From Pseudomonadales bacterium (GTDB lineage: Bacteria > Pseudomonadota > Gammaproteobacteria > Pseudomonadales > Ketobacteraceae): a stretch of 64,000 bases of DNA. Below are positions 1 through 8,883 of the stretch, piece after piece. The position numbers and the translations under genes are program-made. The DNA lies in contig PAPM01000027.1 of NCBI GenBank assembly GCA_002708905.1, positions 96,156 to 160,155 of the forward strand, read 5' to 3'. Each line of letters begins with the position of its first letter. Within the stretch, counting starts at the first letter, position 1. Below the pieces are notes generated by a model that saw nothing but the letters and a program-made list of their open reading frames with translations, was not told the origin of the DNA and did not search any database.

Positions 1-62
1 CCATAGATACCATTAATCTGATCACTCTCTAAATCGCGATCACCTAAGAAAAGTCTCCACCG

Positions 63-406
63 ATGTTTAAACTACAGTTTTTGGGTACCTCTTCGGGCGC
101 TCCCACCAAGAACCGCAATGTATCCGGGATCGCGTTAGCGCTCCCAGAGGGCAAAGCTTGGGTATTGGTCGATTGTGGAGAAGGCACCCAGCACCAACTC
201 CTGCACACGAATTTCACATTGCCTTCATTAAAAGCCATTTTTATTATCCACACCGACTAGACGGACGCAGGGTGGATTCCCATGCCATCGTATTCACCGT
301 AACAAGAACCACCCTCACCAGGAAGATCATCATTGCCGGTGATAATGACTCGGCCGATCTGCAGGAGCCGGATGCGTCGGATGTAGAGTCGATACGTGAC
401 CGTTAG
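63..406 (+). pseudogene. RNase Z-like metallo-beta-lactamase fold remnant
   Basis: The first 65 codons read as the start of a ribonuclease Z-type protein: a [15 protein letters not shown] stretch, then [11 protein letters not shown], then the beginning of the metal-binding motif (IFIIHTD), where a stop follows at about 260. Reading resumes in another frame from about 260 to 406 with RVDSHAIVFT and IIIAGDND, which resemble later parts of the same family (the GDND segment carries a metal-ligand Asp). The HxHxDH core and much of the middle are missing, and the second piece ends far short of the usual roughly 300 residues. I read this as a decayed copy with an internal deletion that also shifted the frame. 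It cannot encode an active nuclease. Confidence 0.75.
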
Positions 407-525
407 TATTACTACCAAACTGTACTAATAAAGAGTTAATTTGGCTTCAGATAGCCGATGATCTTGTGTTTTGCGTTGCCAGGTTTCCCAACGGACCATG
501 AGAAGCGCGCTACAGGGAAGACTGC

Positions 526-2808
526 ATGGCACTACTCAGAAAGAATATCTGGATACTGTTTATAGTTCTTTTGATATCAGGACTGGTTTTACTGACGGTC
601 CTGTCGCTGGCCCGCTGGCGAGGCTTGGTCAATCACTACAACGATAATCAGAGTGCTCTGGTCCAGCAGTGGTATGGCAGCTTTCTATCGATTCTGAACC
701 AACAGGAAGGAATCATCACGCTTCTGGGTAAAGACTTGCTGATGCGTCAGCGTGATGACGGACGGGATGTCCAGGCGGATCTCGATCACATCATGAAATT
801 GGACCCTGAAATCTTCGCCGGGTTTGCCCTCGTCAACACCGATGGGGAAGTGTTGGAGTTGACTTCCAATCTTGAATCACCCGATTTGCCGAATCTTCTG
901 CAGCGGCCTGAAACACGTGATTCATTTGTCTATGCGATGTCCACAGACAAAATGGTTTTGGGCCGTACCTATTTTGCTCCGAGATTAGTGATTCCGGCCA
1001 GAAAGGCAATCCATGATGACAACGGCCAGGTATTGGGGGTGATGACCGGAGCGCTGAAACTGAATACCGCAGAAGGCTTTTTAGGGCGGGCACGACTGTT
1101 GGGTAAATTCAATCGAATCACCATTCTGCGCACACGGGATCGATATATACAATACGCCAGCGATGGGGCGCTGATCGAAGGATTTCATGACGAACCTCTC
1201 CCAGAACAGAGCTACGAAAATTTAACGCGGACCTTTGCCCGGTCTGCGGGTAACCTTGAAGCAGCGATGTCTGGAGATAAAGCAATCGGTTTTGTACGTG
1301 ATAGCGGAGATGGGCGGGGCAAGGTCCGGGGCGTTGCCGTCTATAGCCCTCGATATGAATTTTGGCTGATATCGGAAATTGAGGAATCGTATCTGGTAGG
1401 GCAGTTTATTCATGTGTTCGCTGGATATTTGACAATTATGGTGGTCTTCCAGGCAGGGATGTTTGTACTCTTTCGTTTGATTGATAATAGTCAGAAAGAA
1501 CAACAGCGGATACTCGAATTCCAGGCGAATCATGACCCGCTGACACAGCTGCCGAATAGAAACTATCTCATTTCACAGTTCGCAGAATGGCAACATAACA
1601 AAGCCCGATTTTCTTTGCTCTTTATTGATCTCGACAATTTCAAGGGCATCAATGATACCTTTGGTCACTCAACGGGTGATCAGATGCTGGTTAATTTGGC
1701 CGAACGATTCCGTAAGATAGTAAAATCAGACGACCTGCTGGTGCGGCATGGAGGCGATGAATTCGTTCTTTTGACTAAACATGATGATGTCGAAAAAAAT
1801 GAAATCGAAGTAACGAACAGCATATACGGGTGCTGCGAATCCGTACCGGCAGATGAGATGTACTTTACCCCCGGCGCCAGCATCGGCATTGCCCGCTTTC
1901 CCGAACATGGTAACAACCTGGAGACGTTGCTTCGTTCCGCTGATATAGCGATGTATGAAGCGAAAAAAAGCCGTAATCGGGTCCACGTTTTTAAATCTGA
2001 AATGGAGGACAGCCAATTTTTTCGGACGAAAGTGGAGCATTTGCTGAGAGGTGCCCACAAGCGTGGTGAAATCCATATGAATTATCAACCCCAGTTGGAT
2101 GCGGAAGGGCGTTTCTTTGGGGTGGAGGCTTTGGTGCGCTGGCTGAGCCCCGAACTTGGCATGGTCAGCCCAAATGATTTTATTCCCATAGCTGAGCATT
2201 CGGGAATGATGAGCGAATTGGGTTATTACATTTTTGATCAGTCGCTGGAGGAAATTGCCAGAATACAGCAGGAAACCGGCAAGGCTTTCAGGTTGTCACT
2301 TAATATGTCTGTTCGACAATTGGTTGAGTCTGACTTTGCCCACAAGCTCCTTCAGAAGATCAAGAACAGTGGTGTTGATCCCTCATTAATTGCGCTGGAA
2401 ATTACGGAAAACACGCTTATCGAAGATATTGACCAGATAAGTTCAACACTTAATTCCATTCACAAAGCCGGGGTCCACATCTCTCTCGATGACTTTGGTA
2501 CTGGCTACTCATCGCTTAGCATTTTGAGAAGCTTAACTCTGGACGAAATCAAGATAGATAAAAGCTTTGTGGATCATGTGGTAGAGGATGTCACCTCTAT
2601 GCGAATGGTAAAAAACATTGTGGCGATTGGCCGTAACTACGAGGTCAAGATTCTCGCTGAGGGCGTTGAGAACGAGCAGCAGTTTAATTGCCTGGTCGGT
2701 ATTGGTTGCGATTTCTTCCAGGGATATTTGTTTTCAAAACCGATTAATGCCGACCAGCTGCTGCAGTATATGCAGAAGACGGAGTTCAGCGTTGATAAAA
2801 AGCATTAA
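526..2808 (+). CDS. Membrane GGDEF-EAL c-di-GMP signalling protein
   Basis: A 760-residue inner-membrane sensor for cyclic di-GMP turnover. An N-terminal membrane helix (about 8-28) is followed by a roughly 270-residue periplasmic region of Cache-like character, a second helix near 295-320, a GGDEF domain and an EAL domain. The GGDEF signature is intact at residues 409-413. The usual RxxD inhibitory site is replaced by KSDD. The EAL domain keeps VEALVRW at 533-539, EITENTLIED, DDFGTGYSSL and the late EGVENE motif, so phosphodiesterase activity is likely and the cyclase domain may be active or regulatory. It stands alone, 120 bases after the RNase Z remnant. The signal it senses cannot be read from sequence. 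Confidence 0.93.
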   Translation: MALLRKNIWILFIVLLISGLVLLTVLSLARWRGLVNHYNDNQSALVQQWYGSFLSILNQQEGIITLLGKDLLMRQRDDGRDVQADLDHIMKLDPEIFAGFALVNTDGEVLELTSNLESPDLPNLLQRPETRDSFVYAMSTDKMVLGRTYFAPRLVIPARKAIHDDNGQVLGVMTGALKLNTAEGFLGRARLLGKFNRITILRTRDRYIQYASDGALIEGFHDEPLPEQSYENLTRTFARSAGNLEAAMSGDKAIGFVRDSGDGRGKVRGVAVYSPRYEFWLISEIEESYLVGQFIHVFAGYLTIMVVFQAGMFVLFRLIDNSQKEQQRILEFQANHDPLTQLPNRNYLISQFAEWQHNKARFSLLFIDLDNFKGINDTFGHSTGDQMLVNLAERFRKIVKSDDLLVRHGGDEFVLLTKHDDVEKNEIEVTNSIYGCCESVPADEMYFTPGASIGIARFPEHGNNLETLLRSADIAMYEAKKSRNRVHVFKSEMEDSQFFRTKVEHLLRGAHKRGEIHMNYQPQLDAEGRFFGVEALVRWLSPELGMVSPNDFIPIAEHSGMMSELGYYIFDQSLEEIARIQQETGKAFRLSLNMSVRQLVESDFAHKLLQKIKNSGVDPSLIALEITENTLIEDIDQISSTLNSIHKAGVHISLDDFGTGYSSLSILRSLTLDEIKIDKSFVDHVVEDVTSMRMVKNIVAIGRNYEVKILAEGVENEQQFNCLVGIGCDFFQGYLFSKPINADQLLQYMQKTEFSVDKKH

Positions 2809-3098
2809 AGGTATTGAATGGGCTCGTTACTGCTCTCTGTGGTGCGGCCCCGTCGATTATCACACCCCCGTACCGGGCCGGTGACAGCTTCCAGATCGTT
2901 GCGGTGTTGGAGGTTGCCCTCAAAGCCCGTTTTATATTCTCAAATCGCTCAAATTTCCCTTTTTATAAAACCTTAGGTTATTACAGCTAAGTGCTGACGA
3001 GAGCAGCTGTGCAACAAATTGTAAATTAAGGTCATATTTGTATCGGCCGGCTCGCTATTTGACCTCATCCTTTCTACTTTTAAATGAGACATTCCCTA

Positions 3099-3119
3099 TT
3101 TGTTGCATCAGGCAACAAA
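3099..3119. promoter_or_regulatory. Perfect 8-bp dyad upstream of the GMC oxidase
   Basis: TTTGTTGC at 3099-3106 is repeated in inverted form as GCAACAAA at 3112-3119 with a 5-base centre, 43 bases before the chosen start of the next gene. A further GCAACAAA lies at 3011-3018. The arrangement could be an operator or a 5' leader hairpin. This is inference only. The rest of 2809-3161 holds no gene I can support. Confidence 0.35.
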
Positions 3120-3161
3120 GCGTCCTGTCCCCGAAAAGAATTAGAAGTATCAGAGGTCACT

Positions 3162-4745
3162 ATGAAGAAGAATTTAACTCGCCGCTCATTTATTAGAAAC
3201 GGTGCCTATGCCTCACTGGCAGCGGGACTATCAGCTACCCTGGGCTGTGGCTCTGGTAGTAAAGGCAACGGTGGGACGTCTTATTCGGTAACAAAAGCGG
3301 TTGTGATTGGTTCCGGCTTTGGCGGGTCTGTGGCGGCACTGCGTTTGGGCGAAGCCGGTATTTCAACCGCTTTGATCGAGCGGGGGAAGTATTGGGCGTA
3401 CACCGATGAGAATAGCTTTCCTACCCTTGCCAGTGGTTTTGCCGGTGACAAGCGCACCACTTGGCTAAGTGATTTCGACGCCAATACTGGCCAGATTCCC
3501 GTGGAGCGTTACACCGGGATGTTGGAACGAATTCCCGGTGATACGACCTATGGTGTGGTGGGTGCTGGTTTGGGTGGCGGTTCCCTGGTGTATGGCGGTG
3601 TGTTGCTGCAACCGAAGCAGGAGATATTCGAACAGGTTTTTCCTCATATCAGTTATGCGGAAATGGACGCGGTTTATTATCCCCGTGTGTTGAATATGGT
3701 GAGTGGCGGCCCCATTCCCGATGATGTTCTGGCAACGGATTCTTACTCCGCCAAAAGGGCATTCATCGATAATGCCACTGCGGCGGGAATGGACGTGGTA
3801 AAAAGTCATGTGGGTTTTGACTGGGATGTGATTCGCCAGGAGGTAACCGGGGCCATTACGCCATTTGCCTCCGTGGGTGACTACGTTTACAGCTGCAACA
3901 GCAATGCAAAAAATACGCTGGATAAGAACTACATCAGCATGGCTTTAGCCACCGGCAATGTCGAAGTGCATACGCTGCATAATGTCATCACCATTACGGA
4001 AAGATTCGATGGCAGCTACCGGGTTTATTGCGATGTGCTGAATGAAGATGGCAGTGTCGCCTATGAGCATGTCATTAACTGCCAGTATGTGTTTATGGCA
4101 GCGGGTTCGATCAATACCACTAAATTGTTACTAAAAGCCGATGCCCTGAGAGATTTGCGTGGTCTCAATAGCCAGGTGGGTCGGAACTGGGGTGGTAACG
4201 GCGATGAATTAACGGCGCGTATGGGTGTGTCATCCCATTCCCTTGGGGCAGTTCAGGGTGGCCCCGCCAGTATCGCCGCCTTTGACCTTAACAACGCCAT
4301 TAAATCGGTTGGTTTTATGCATTCCCCGGCGAACCAGGGCTTCCCCTATCCCACTCAATTGCAGATGGGAATGTGCGTGCCGGATGCGCTGGGTTCCATC
4401 AGTTACAGCCTGGCGACGGATCAGGCTTATATCAACTGGCCTTTAGCCGCCAACGCCAATTCCCGCCAGGCGATTATGAGCAGTCTGGATAAGATTACCG
4501 CCCAAAGTGGCGGCACTTCTTTGAATTCCGACGCCCTGGGAGGTCTGGCCATCTGGCATCCCCTTGGCGGTGTAACCATGAACGAAGCCTGCGATGGTGA
4601 TACCGGTGAAATCTACGGCCAACCCAATATGTTTGTGGTGGATGGCGCGGCGATGCCGGGTTCCACTGCGGCGGCCAATCCTTCGCTGACCATTGCCGCC
4701 AACGCGGAACGGATGATGGAAAATATTATTCCGCAAATTCTTTAG
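3162..4745 (+). CDS. Tat-exported GMC-family FAD oxidoreductase, cholesterol-oxidase-like
   Basis: A 527-residue flavoprotein. I chose the ATG at 3162, not the in-frame ATG at 3084, because it has an AGAGG six bases upstream and opens directly onto a twin-arginine signal (MKKNLTRRSFIRNG) with a following LGC that could be lipidated. The mature part starts with a dinucleotide-binding motif (VIGSGFGGSVAA). It ends with WHPLGG and AANPSLTIAANAER, matching the His and Asn active-site blocks of cholesterol oxidases and related GMC enzymes. The expected role is FAD-dependent oxidation of a sterol-like or other hydroxylated substrate outside the cytoplasmic membrane. The substrate is not established. 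It is a single gene ending at a strong terminator shared with the convergent neighbour. Confidence 0.85.
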   Translation: MKKNLTRRSFIRNGAYASLAAGLSATLGCGSGSKGNGGTSYSVTKAVVIGSGFGGSVAALRLGEAGISTALIERGKYWAYTDENSFPTLASGFAGDKRTTWLSDFDANTGQIPVERYTGMLERIPGDTTYGVVGAGLGGGSLVYGGVLLQPKQEIFEQVFPHISYAEMDAVYYPRVLNMVSGGPIPDDVLATDSYSAKRAFIDNATAAGMDVVKSHVGFDWDVIRQEVTGAITPFASVGDYVYSCNSNAKNTLDKNYISMALATGNVEVHTLHNVITITERFDGSYRVYCDVLNEDGSVAYEHVINCQYVFMAAGSINTTKLLLKADALRDLRGLNSQVGRNWGGNGDELTARMGVSSHSLGAVQGGPASIAAFDLNNAIKSVGFMHSPANQGFPYPTQLQMGMCVPDALGSISYSLATDQAYINWPLAANANSRQAIMSSLDKITAQSGGTSLNSDALGGLAIWHPLGGVTMNEACDGDTGEIYGQPNMFVVDGAAMPGSTAAANPSLTIAANAERMMENIIPQIL

Positions 4746-4766
4746 TACTCATTTCTGTAGTGTTAA

Positions 4767-4808
4767 TCGAAAACGGCGAGTTTAGATTGTTAAACTCGCC
4801 GTTTTCGA
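4767..4808. terminator. Bidirectional intrinsic terminator
   Basis: A perfect 18-bp inverted repeat (4767-4784 and 4791-4808, arms TCGAAAACGGCGAGTTTA) with a 6-base loop lies between the convergent GMC oxidase and vWFA genes. The A-rich and T-rich arm ends supply U-tracts in both directions, so it should stop transcription of both. Confidence 0.85.
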
Positions 4809-4813
4809 TTTGA

Positions 4814-6895
4814 TTAAGACCGTTTTCTTCTTCGCAAAATATACAGAGCAGCAATCATCGGTAATATAAATCCGTTGATTGAACCCCCGCCCCCGCCAGA
4901 ACCCACGCTCGGCCGTGAATGAGTGTACAGCGGTTTGTTGGTATCGGCGCGGTGATTTTGAACAGGTTGCGTTGCCCGGACTTCCCGCGCCAGGCGCTCA
5001 TTCTCAACACGCTGTTGATTGCTGCGTGCGATACCTTTCTCTTCAAACACCGAATCACGCACCACGATCATGGAGGTGTAATCCGTCACCAGGGAATATT
5101 CTTTGGCGATATCGATAATGGCCTGTTTGGTATCCTGGCTTTCCCCAAGATAATCCTGTTGCTCCAGCAGGGCTTCAATGGCTGTGTAGGCCCAGATGCG
5201 CTCCAGTTCCGGGTAACGGGTTTCGGTTTCGGGAAACTGGATGGTGGTCTCATAGACCTTCTTCTCGCCACCGATTTTACCACTGATGCGAACATCCGCT
5301 GCTCCCCCTTTCCAATAATGCCCGGCAATATGCAACTGTTGGCCACGATACAGAGTGCCGATGTCAGAAGGGGTTAGGTCTTTGACTCTGACGCCGTCAA
5401 TGTCAATCTGGATGTCACGCAACGCTTCATGATTCAGTTTCCCGGTCGCCAGCAGGACTTGGCCAAGAATATCATCTGCATTGGACACCTCCTGATAGAA
5501 TCCTTGGGAGACTTTGGTCATGCCTTCCAGCAACGGGCGATTGGATTGGTTGCCCATGATAAAACTGAACAGGCGAACATCGGCTTTCTCCAGCAGTGTA
5601 AGAAAATCCTTTTTCTCAGTGACGCCAACATTAGCAACCCCATCGGTGACCAAAATAATGCCGGTGGCGCGGTCTGCATCGAGATTCTTTAACGCTTTTT
5701 CCACGCCTGCGTACAGATTAGTGCCATTGTTTGGGGTGATGTTATCGAGCTTGTTTAATACCCTGTTGATGTTTTCCGGGGTGACGGCATCGTAGCCGTG
5801 GGTTAATTCTTTGGTGCGGTCGTTAAATAGAATCACCCGAAAACGATCGTCTGCCGTGAGTTTGCCCATGGCTTGCCGAACACCTTCGACCAGGGTGCTG
5901 TATTTGCCCTGCATGGAACCGGAAATGTCCAGCACAAAGACCCAGTCCCTGCCCTGTTGCAAAGGCTGTAGGTCCATGGCCGGCGTGAGCGTCAGTAAAA
6001 ACGTGCCTTTCTCCTCCGGCGTGGCTTTGTACGTCACCATGTCCAGGGCGCCGGGTAATCCCGGGGTGTAACGCCAATAGGCGATAATGTCCTGATTCAA
6101 CGTAAACGCGGTTTGGTTTTCTGTGGATAATTTGGTTCCCTCCAGGGTACCTTCGTTGATCATCTGGTTGGACGCTTGATTGGATAGGTTGGACAAGGAC
6201 ACCTGGTATTCCTGACTGGATAGTTGGTTCACCACCGCATTCGGTTGATTCGGCAGGCGCAGTCCGTCGATGGGGTAATTGGAACGCAAAGTTAGATTGA
6301 ATTGAAAGGATTGCTCTACGGTTTCGTTTCGGGTCCAGAAACTTTGTTTTGCCTCGTCCACGCCACCTTCTTCCAACGGGTATTGATATCGGCCAATGCC
6401 GGTATCCGTGTGAGTGGCTTGCACGTAAACCAAGCGGATTTTGACTTTGTCGTTTGCCCTGACCGGATAGACGCTGATATCAAAGGTCTTATAATCATCC
6501 TGTTCCACTAAAGCGGCTTCGTTTCCTTGCGATTTTTGTTCATTGTAAACCTCCCGCGCTTCACGCTTCTCCAGCACTTCACCGGTGACGGGATTGCCGT
6601 CAATCCAGTAGGTAAACTCACCGACCGCCGCTTTGCTGGGCACAGGAAAGGAATAAATGGTTTCCAGGTCCATGGCATTGGGGTTAAAAAAGACCTGCTC
6701 AATCTGGGTGGTGGCGTAACCATCCGCGATCACCACATCCACGTGGTGCGATTCAATGATCAAATCCTGATACTGTTGATTGACGGGTTTCAGTAACCCG
6801 GCTGCGGACACATGGGTGCTGATGGAGGCTATGGCAAAAATGACAGATGTCATAAAGGCCGATCGGAGTAATAGCGACTGAATTGTCCTGTTCAT
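4814..6895 (-). CDS. VIT and vWFA domain surface protein with GlyGly-type C-terminal tail
   Basis: About 693 residues. I start it at the ATG ending at 6895 (MNRTIQSLLL), which has AAGGAA about ten bases upstream and begins a signal peptide. The longer in-frame version adds 28 residues with no signal character. After the signal comes a VIT domain, then a von Willebrand A domain with an intact metal site: DISGSMQGK, the Thr of NNGTNLYAG, and VTDGVANVG. The C terminus is a glycine run, a hydrophobic helix and RRRKRS, the three-part layout of GlyGly-CTERM (rhombosortase-type) proteins. Related VIT/vWFA proteins in marine proteobacteria are sortase targets, but I see neither an LPxTG motif nor an adjacent sortase. 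Likely a cell-surface or secreted adhesive protein; its ligand is unknown. Confidence 0.85.
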   Translation of the reverse strand: MNRTIQSLLLRSAFMTSVIFAIASISTHVSAAGLLKPVNQQYQDLIIESHHVDVVIADGYATTQIEQVFFNPNAMDLETIYSFPVPSKAAVGEFTYWIDGNPVTGEVLEKREAREVYNEQKSQGNEAALVEQDDYKTFDISVYPVRANDKVKIRLVYVQATHTDTGIGRYQYPLEEGGVDEAKQSFWTRNETVEQSFQFNLTLRSNYPIDGLRLPNQPNAVVNQLSSQEYQVSLSNLSNQASNQMINEGTLEGTKLSTENQTAFTLNQDIIAYWRYTPGLPGALDMVTYKATPEEKGTFLLTLTPAMDLQPLQQGRDWVFVLDISGSMQGKYSTLVEGVRQAMGKLTADDRFRVILFNDRTKELTHGYDAVTPENINRVLNKLDNITPNNGTNLYAGVEKALKNLDADRATGIILVTDGVANVGVTEKKDFLTLLEKADVRLFSFIMGNQSNRPLLEGMTKVSQGFYQEVSNADDILGQVLLATGKLNHEALRDIQIDIDGVRVKDLTPSDIGTLYRGQQLHIAGHYWKGGAADVRISGKIGGEKKVYETTIQFPETETRYPELERIWAYTAIEALLEQQDYLGESQDTKQAIIDIAKEYSLVTDYTSMIVVRDSVFEEKGIARSNQQRVENERLAREVRATQPVQNHRADTNKPLYTHSRPSVGSGGGGGSINGFILPMIAALYILRRRKRS

Positions 6896-7293
6896 GAACT
6901 GGGATTCCTTCTTGTTGACACAAAAGAATGGTGAACGGAATCCAGTGTTATCCAAGTGCGCGGGGAGCTGAACTCCCATGACTAAAGGCTAACAACGCGC
7001 AACAGGAAGTATCGCCTGCTGCTACTTTTGTAGAGGATGTAACAGGGTGTTTCGGCGGAAGATATTTGCGCAGTTTGGCTTTGCCGCGACCGAACCATTG
7101 TTCGTCGGTGGCGACTCTCCAGAATCTGCAGTGCCTGTTGCCGGTATTCCGGGTCACTGTAACCAGTGTGGAATACGACTTTTCACACGGCTATACCAGT
7201 TTCAGCCGTTACTGGGTTCATACCCTCCAACGCTGAAATAAGGCAATTTTGAGTTGCACAGCATTCCAGATATAACAAATAAAATCCCATAAA
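6896..7293. other. Gene-free stretch
   Basis: No gene is supported between the vWFA start and the terminator of the PNPOx-like gene. A start-less minus-strand reading frame around 7060-7240 looks faintly protein-like but is interrupted by a stop. The promoter of the vWFA gene should lie at the low-coordinate side of this stretch. Confidence 0.4.
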
Positions 7294-7329
7294 AACCGGG
7301 GGGCGTCTTGTGGGTGACGCCCCCCGGTT
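7294..7329 (-). terminator. Intrinsic terminator of the PNPOx-like gene
   Basis: A perfect 14-bp stem, AACCGGGGGGCGTC at 7294-7307 with its complement at 7316-7329 and an 8-base loop. On the minus strand it starts 11 bases past the stop codon and is followed by TTTTTAT. Confidence 0.85.
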
Positions 7330-7340
7330 ATGGATACATG

Positions 7341-7850
7341 TTATTTAGCTAAGCGAATCCTTGACTGGGTACTGACATCCGGTTGATCACGGTGGGTGAG
7401 ATTCGCTTTGGCGATTTCCCAGCTGAAGCGTAGTAGGTTTTTCGTCGAGCATGATACTTCTGCAGCTTCCGGGTGAAACGCCAGCATCAGAATGTTTTCA
7501 TCATTAATTCCATGCTCATACCAGGCTTCCACCTTGGCAGACCAGAACCGTTCTTTGGCGGCTGGATCGTTTTTCTTCTCAATCCAGCCATTGATGCAGG
7601 CCCAGAAATGATCGCGTTCATTTGCCAGGCAGATTTGCGCTTTCGCACCATCTGTAACGTTGCCATAGTGATGGTTGGCTTTGCTGGTAAAAAACCAGAT
7701 GACCTTGTTGTCAGTGTCGACCATGGGCGCCATCGGTGACATGAAGTTGTCTCTTCCTTCTACACCCAGCATCACGGCAGTTATATTTTTCAGTTGTTGC
7801 CACATTGCTGTTTCTGGTGATGATTGTGCTTGTTTCAGGACATTCGTCAT
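7341..7850 (-). CDS. General stress protein 26-type pyridoxamine 5'-phosphate oxidase-like protein
   Basis: A 169-residue split-barrel flavin-binding protein of the PNPOx-like group that includes bacterial general stress protein 26. The recognisable parts are the early MLGVEGRDNFMSPMAPMVD segment, the strand pair around VIWFFTSKANHHYGNV, and the conserved ERFWSAKVEAWYE helix. The start has GAGGAA seven bases upstream. These proteins bind FMN or related cofactors but generally lack PNP oxidase activity, so the reaction here is unknown. It stands alone with its own terminator beside other small stress-type genes. Confidence 0.85.
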   Translation of the reverse strand: MTNVLKQAQSSPETAMWQQLKNITAVMLGVEGRDNFMSPMAPMVDTDNKVIWFFTSKANHHYGNVTDGAKAQICLANERDHFWACINGWIEKKNDPAAKERFWSAKVEAWYEHGINDENILMLAFHPEAAEVSCSTKNLLRFSWEIAKANLTHRDQPDVSTQSRIRLAK

Positions 7851-8058
7851 GATGCATTCCTCGTTTCCAGTTTTCGTGGCGAATAGTATCTACATGCTTT
7901 ACTCCAGCAGAAGGCGTATAAAAATTCAATGGCGACCGGCCCTGGCATCATAAAAATTCCATAAAGTTAACGCCTGTTTACCATCGTATTTTCATCCAGG
8001 ATAAGGATAGGTTAAGGTGGAACACTAGCGTGGAATAAACCGACATAGGAGATCAGAT

Positions 8059-8793
8059 ATGCTACTGAGCCTGGAGACTTTGTTTGGTTATCACTTGGAT
8101 GCCAAAGATGATCGCATCGGTCGGTGTAAGGACTTTATGTTTGATGATCGGGACTGGGTGGTGCGCTATATGGTGGCGAACACCCATCGTTGGCTGCCGG
8201 GTGGGCGGGATGTATTGATCAGCCCCATATCCATGGGGCACCCCTATGAGCAAGAGAAAGCAATCGCGGTAAAACTCGATGTGGACCAGATTAAAAACAG
8301 CCCGCTGCTGGAAGATAACCAACCCATTTCAAGGGAATACGAATCACGGCTGTTTCGTCATTACGGATACGGCTTTTACTGGATGGGTGCCGGTCTGTGG
8401 GGTACGTATCCGCATCCCGGGGCATTGGTTGATAGCCGGGCGTTGGATATGGAAGAGGGTCTGGCGGATGAAAAGCAGTATCATCTCAGATCAGTGCAGG
8501 AGATCGACGGCTACATTGTGCAGGCACAGGATGATGGTTGTGGGCACGTGGCTGACCTGTTGGTGGACGATCGTAGTTGGGCGATCCGTTATGTCGTGGT
8601 AAACCTGCGTAACTGGTTGCCAGGGGGGCCAAATGTGGTTTTGCCACGGGAGGTTATCAAAGAGATCAGCTGGCCGCAGCAACATGTCGAAGTGAATTTA
8701 AGTGCGGATCAGGTGAAGGACGCTGTACAGTATGAGCCTGAGCAATTGGCTGATCCCAACTATGAAAACAAACTACAAACCGCATTCAGGTAG
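8059..8793 (+). CDS. Tandem PRC-barrel domain protein
   Basis: A 244-residue cytoplasmic protein with two PRC-barrel repeats, roughly residues 1-80 and 145-225. Each contains the same core: a DDRDWVVRYMVANT or DDRSWAIRYVVVNL strand followed by a WLPGG turn and a line of hydrophobic strands. PRC barrels form small beta domains used for protein or RNA contacts (RimM, photosynthetic reaction centre H subunit), and stand-alone tandem forms are common in proteobacterial stress loci. The start follows TAGGAG at good spacing. A strong terminator ends the unit. No enzymatic motif is seen. Confidence 0.85.
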   Translation: MLLSLETLFGYHLDAKDDRIGRCKDFMFDDRDWVVRYMVANTHRWLPGGRDVLISPISMGHPYEQEKAIAVKLDVDQIKNSPLLEDNQPISREYESRLFRHYGYGFYWMGAGLWGTYPHPGALVDSRALDMEEGLADEKQYHLRSVQEIDGYIVQAQDDGCGHVADLLVDDRSWAIRYVVVNLRNWLPGGPNVVLPREVIKEISWPQQHVEVNLSADQVKDAVQYEPEQLADPNYENKLQTAFR

Positions 8794-8825
8794 TAAGAAC
8801 CTGAGACGTATCATGGTTAACGTCA

Positions 8826-8857
8826 AAAAAGGCAGTAGCATCAGCTACTGCCTTTTT
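8826..8857 (+). terminator. Intrinsic terminator after the PRC-barrel gene
   Basis: A perfect 14-bp stem (AAAAAGGCAGTAGC at 8826-8839, complement at 8844-8857) with a 4-base loop ends in TTTTTCTC. The A-rich 5' arm means it may also serve the convergent gene ending at 8884. Confidence 0.85.
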
Positions 8858-8883
8858 CTCATTATTATGGATCAGCGAACTCG

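Noticed and set aside
3084..3161. Upstream in-frame start of the GMC oxidase
   Set aside because: It would bury the Tat signal 26 residues inside, and it overlaps the dyad; the later ATG has the ribosome site.
7060..7240. Start-less minus-strand reading frame resembling a protein tail
   Set aside because: It is interrupted by a stop, has no start, and matches no family I know; too weak to list as a gene remnant.
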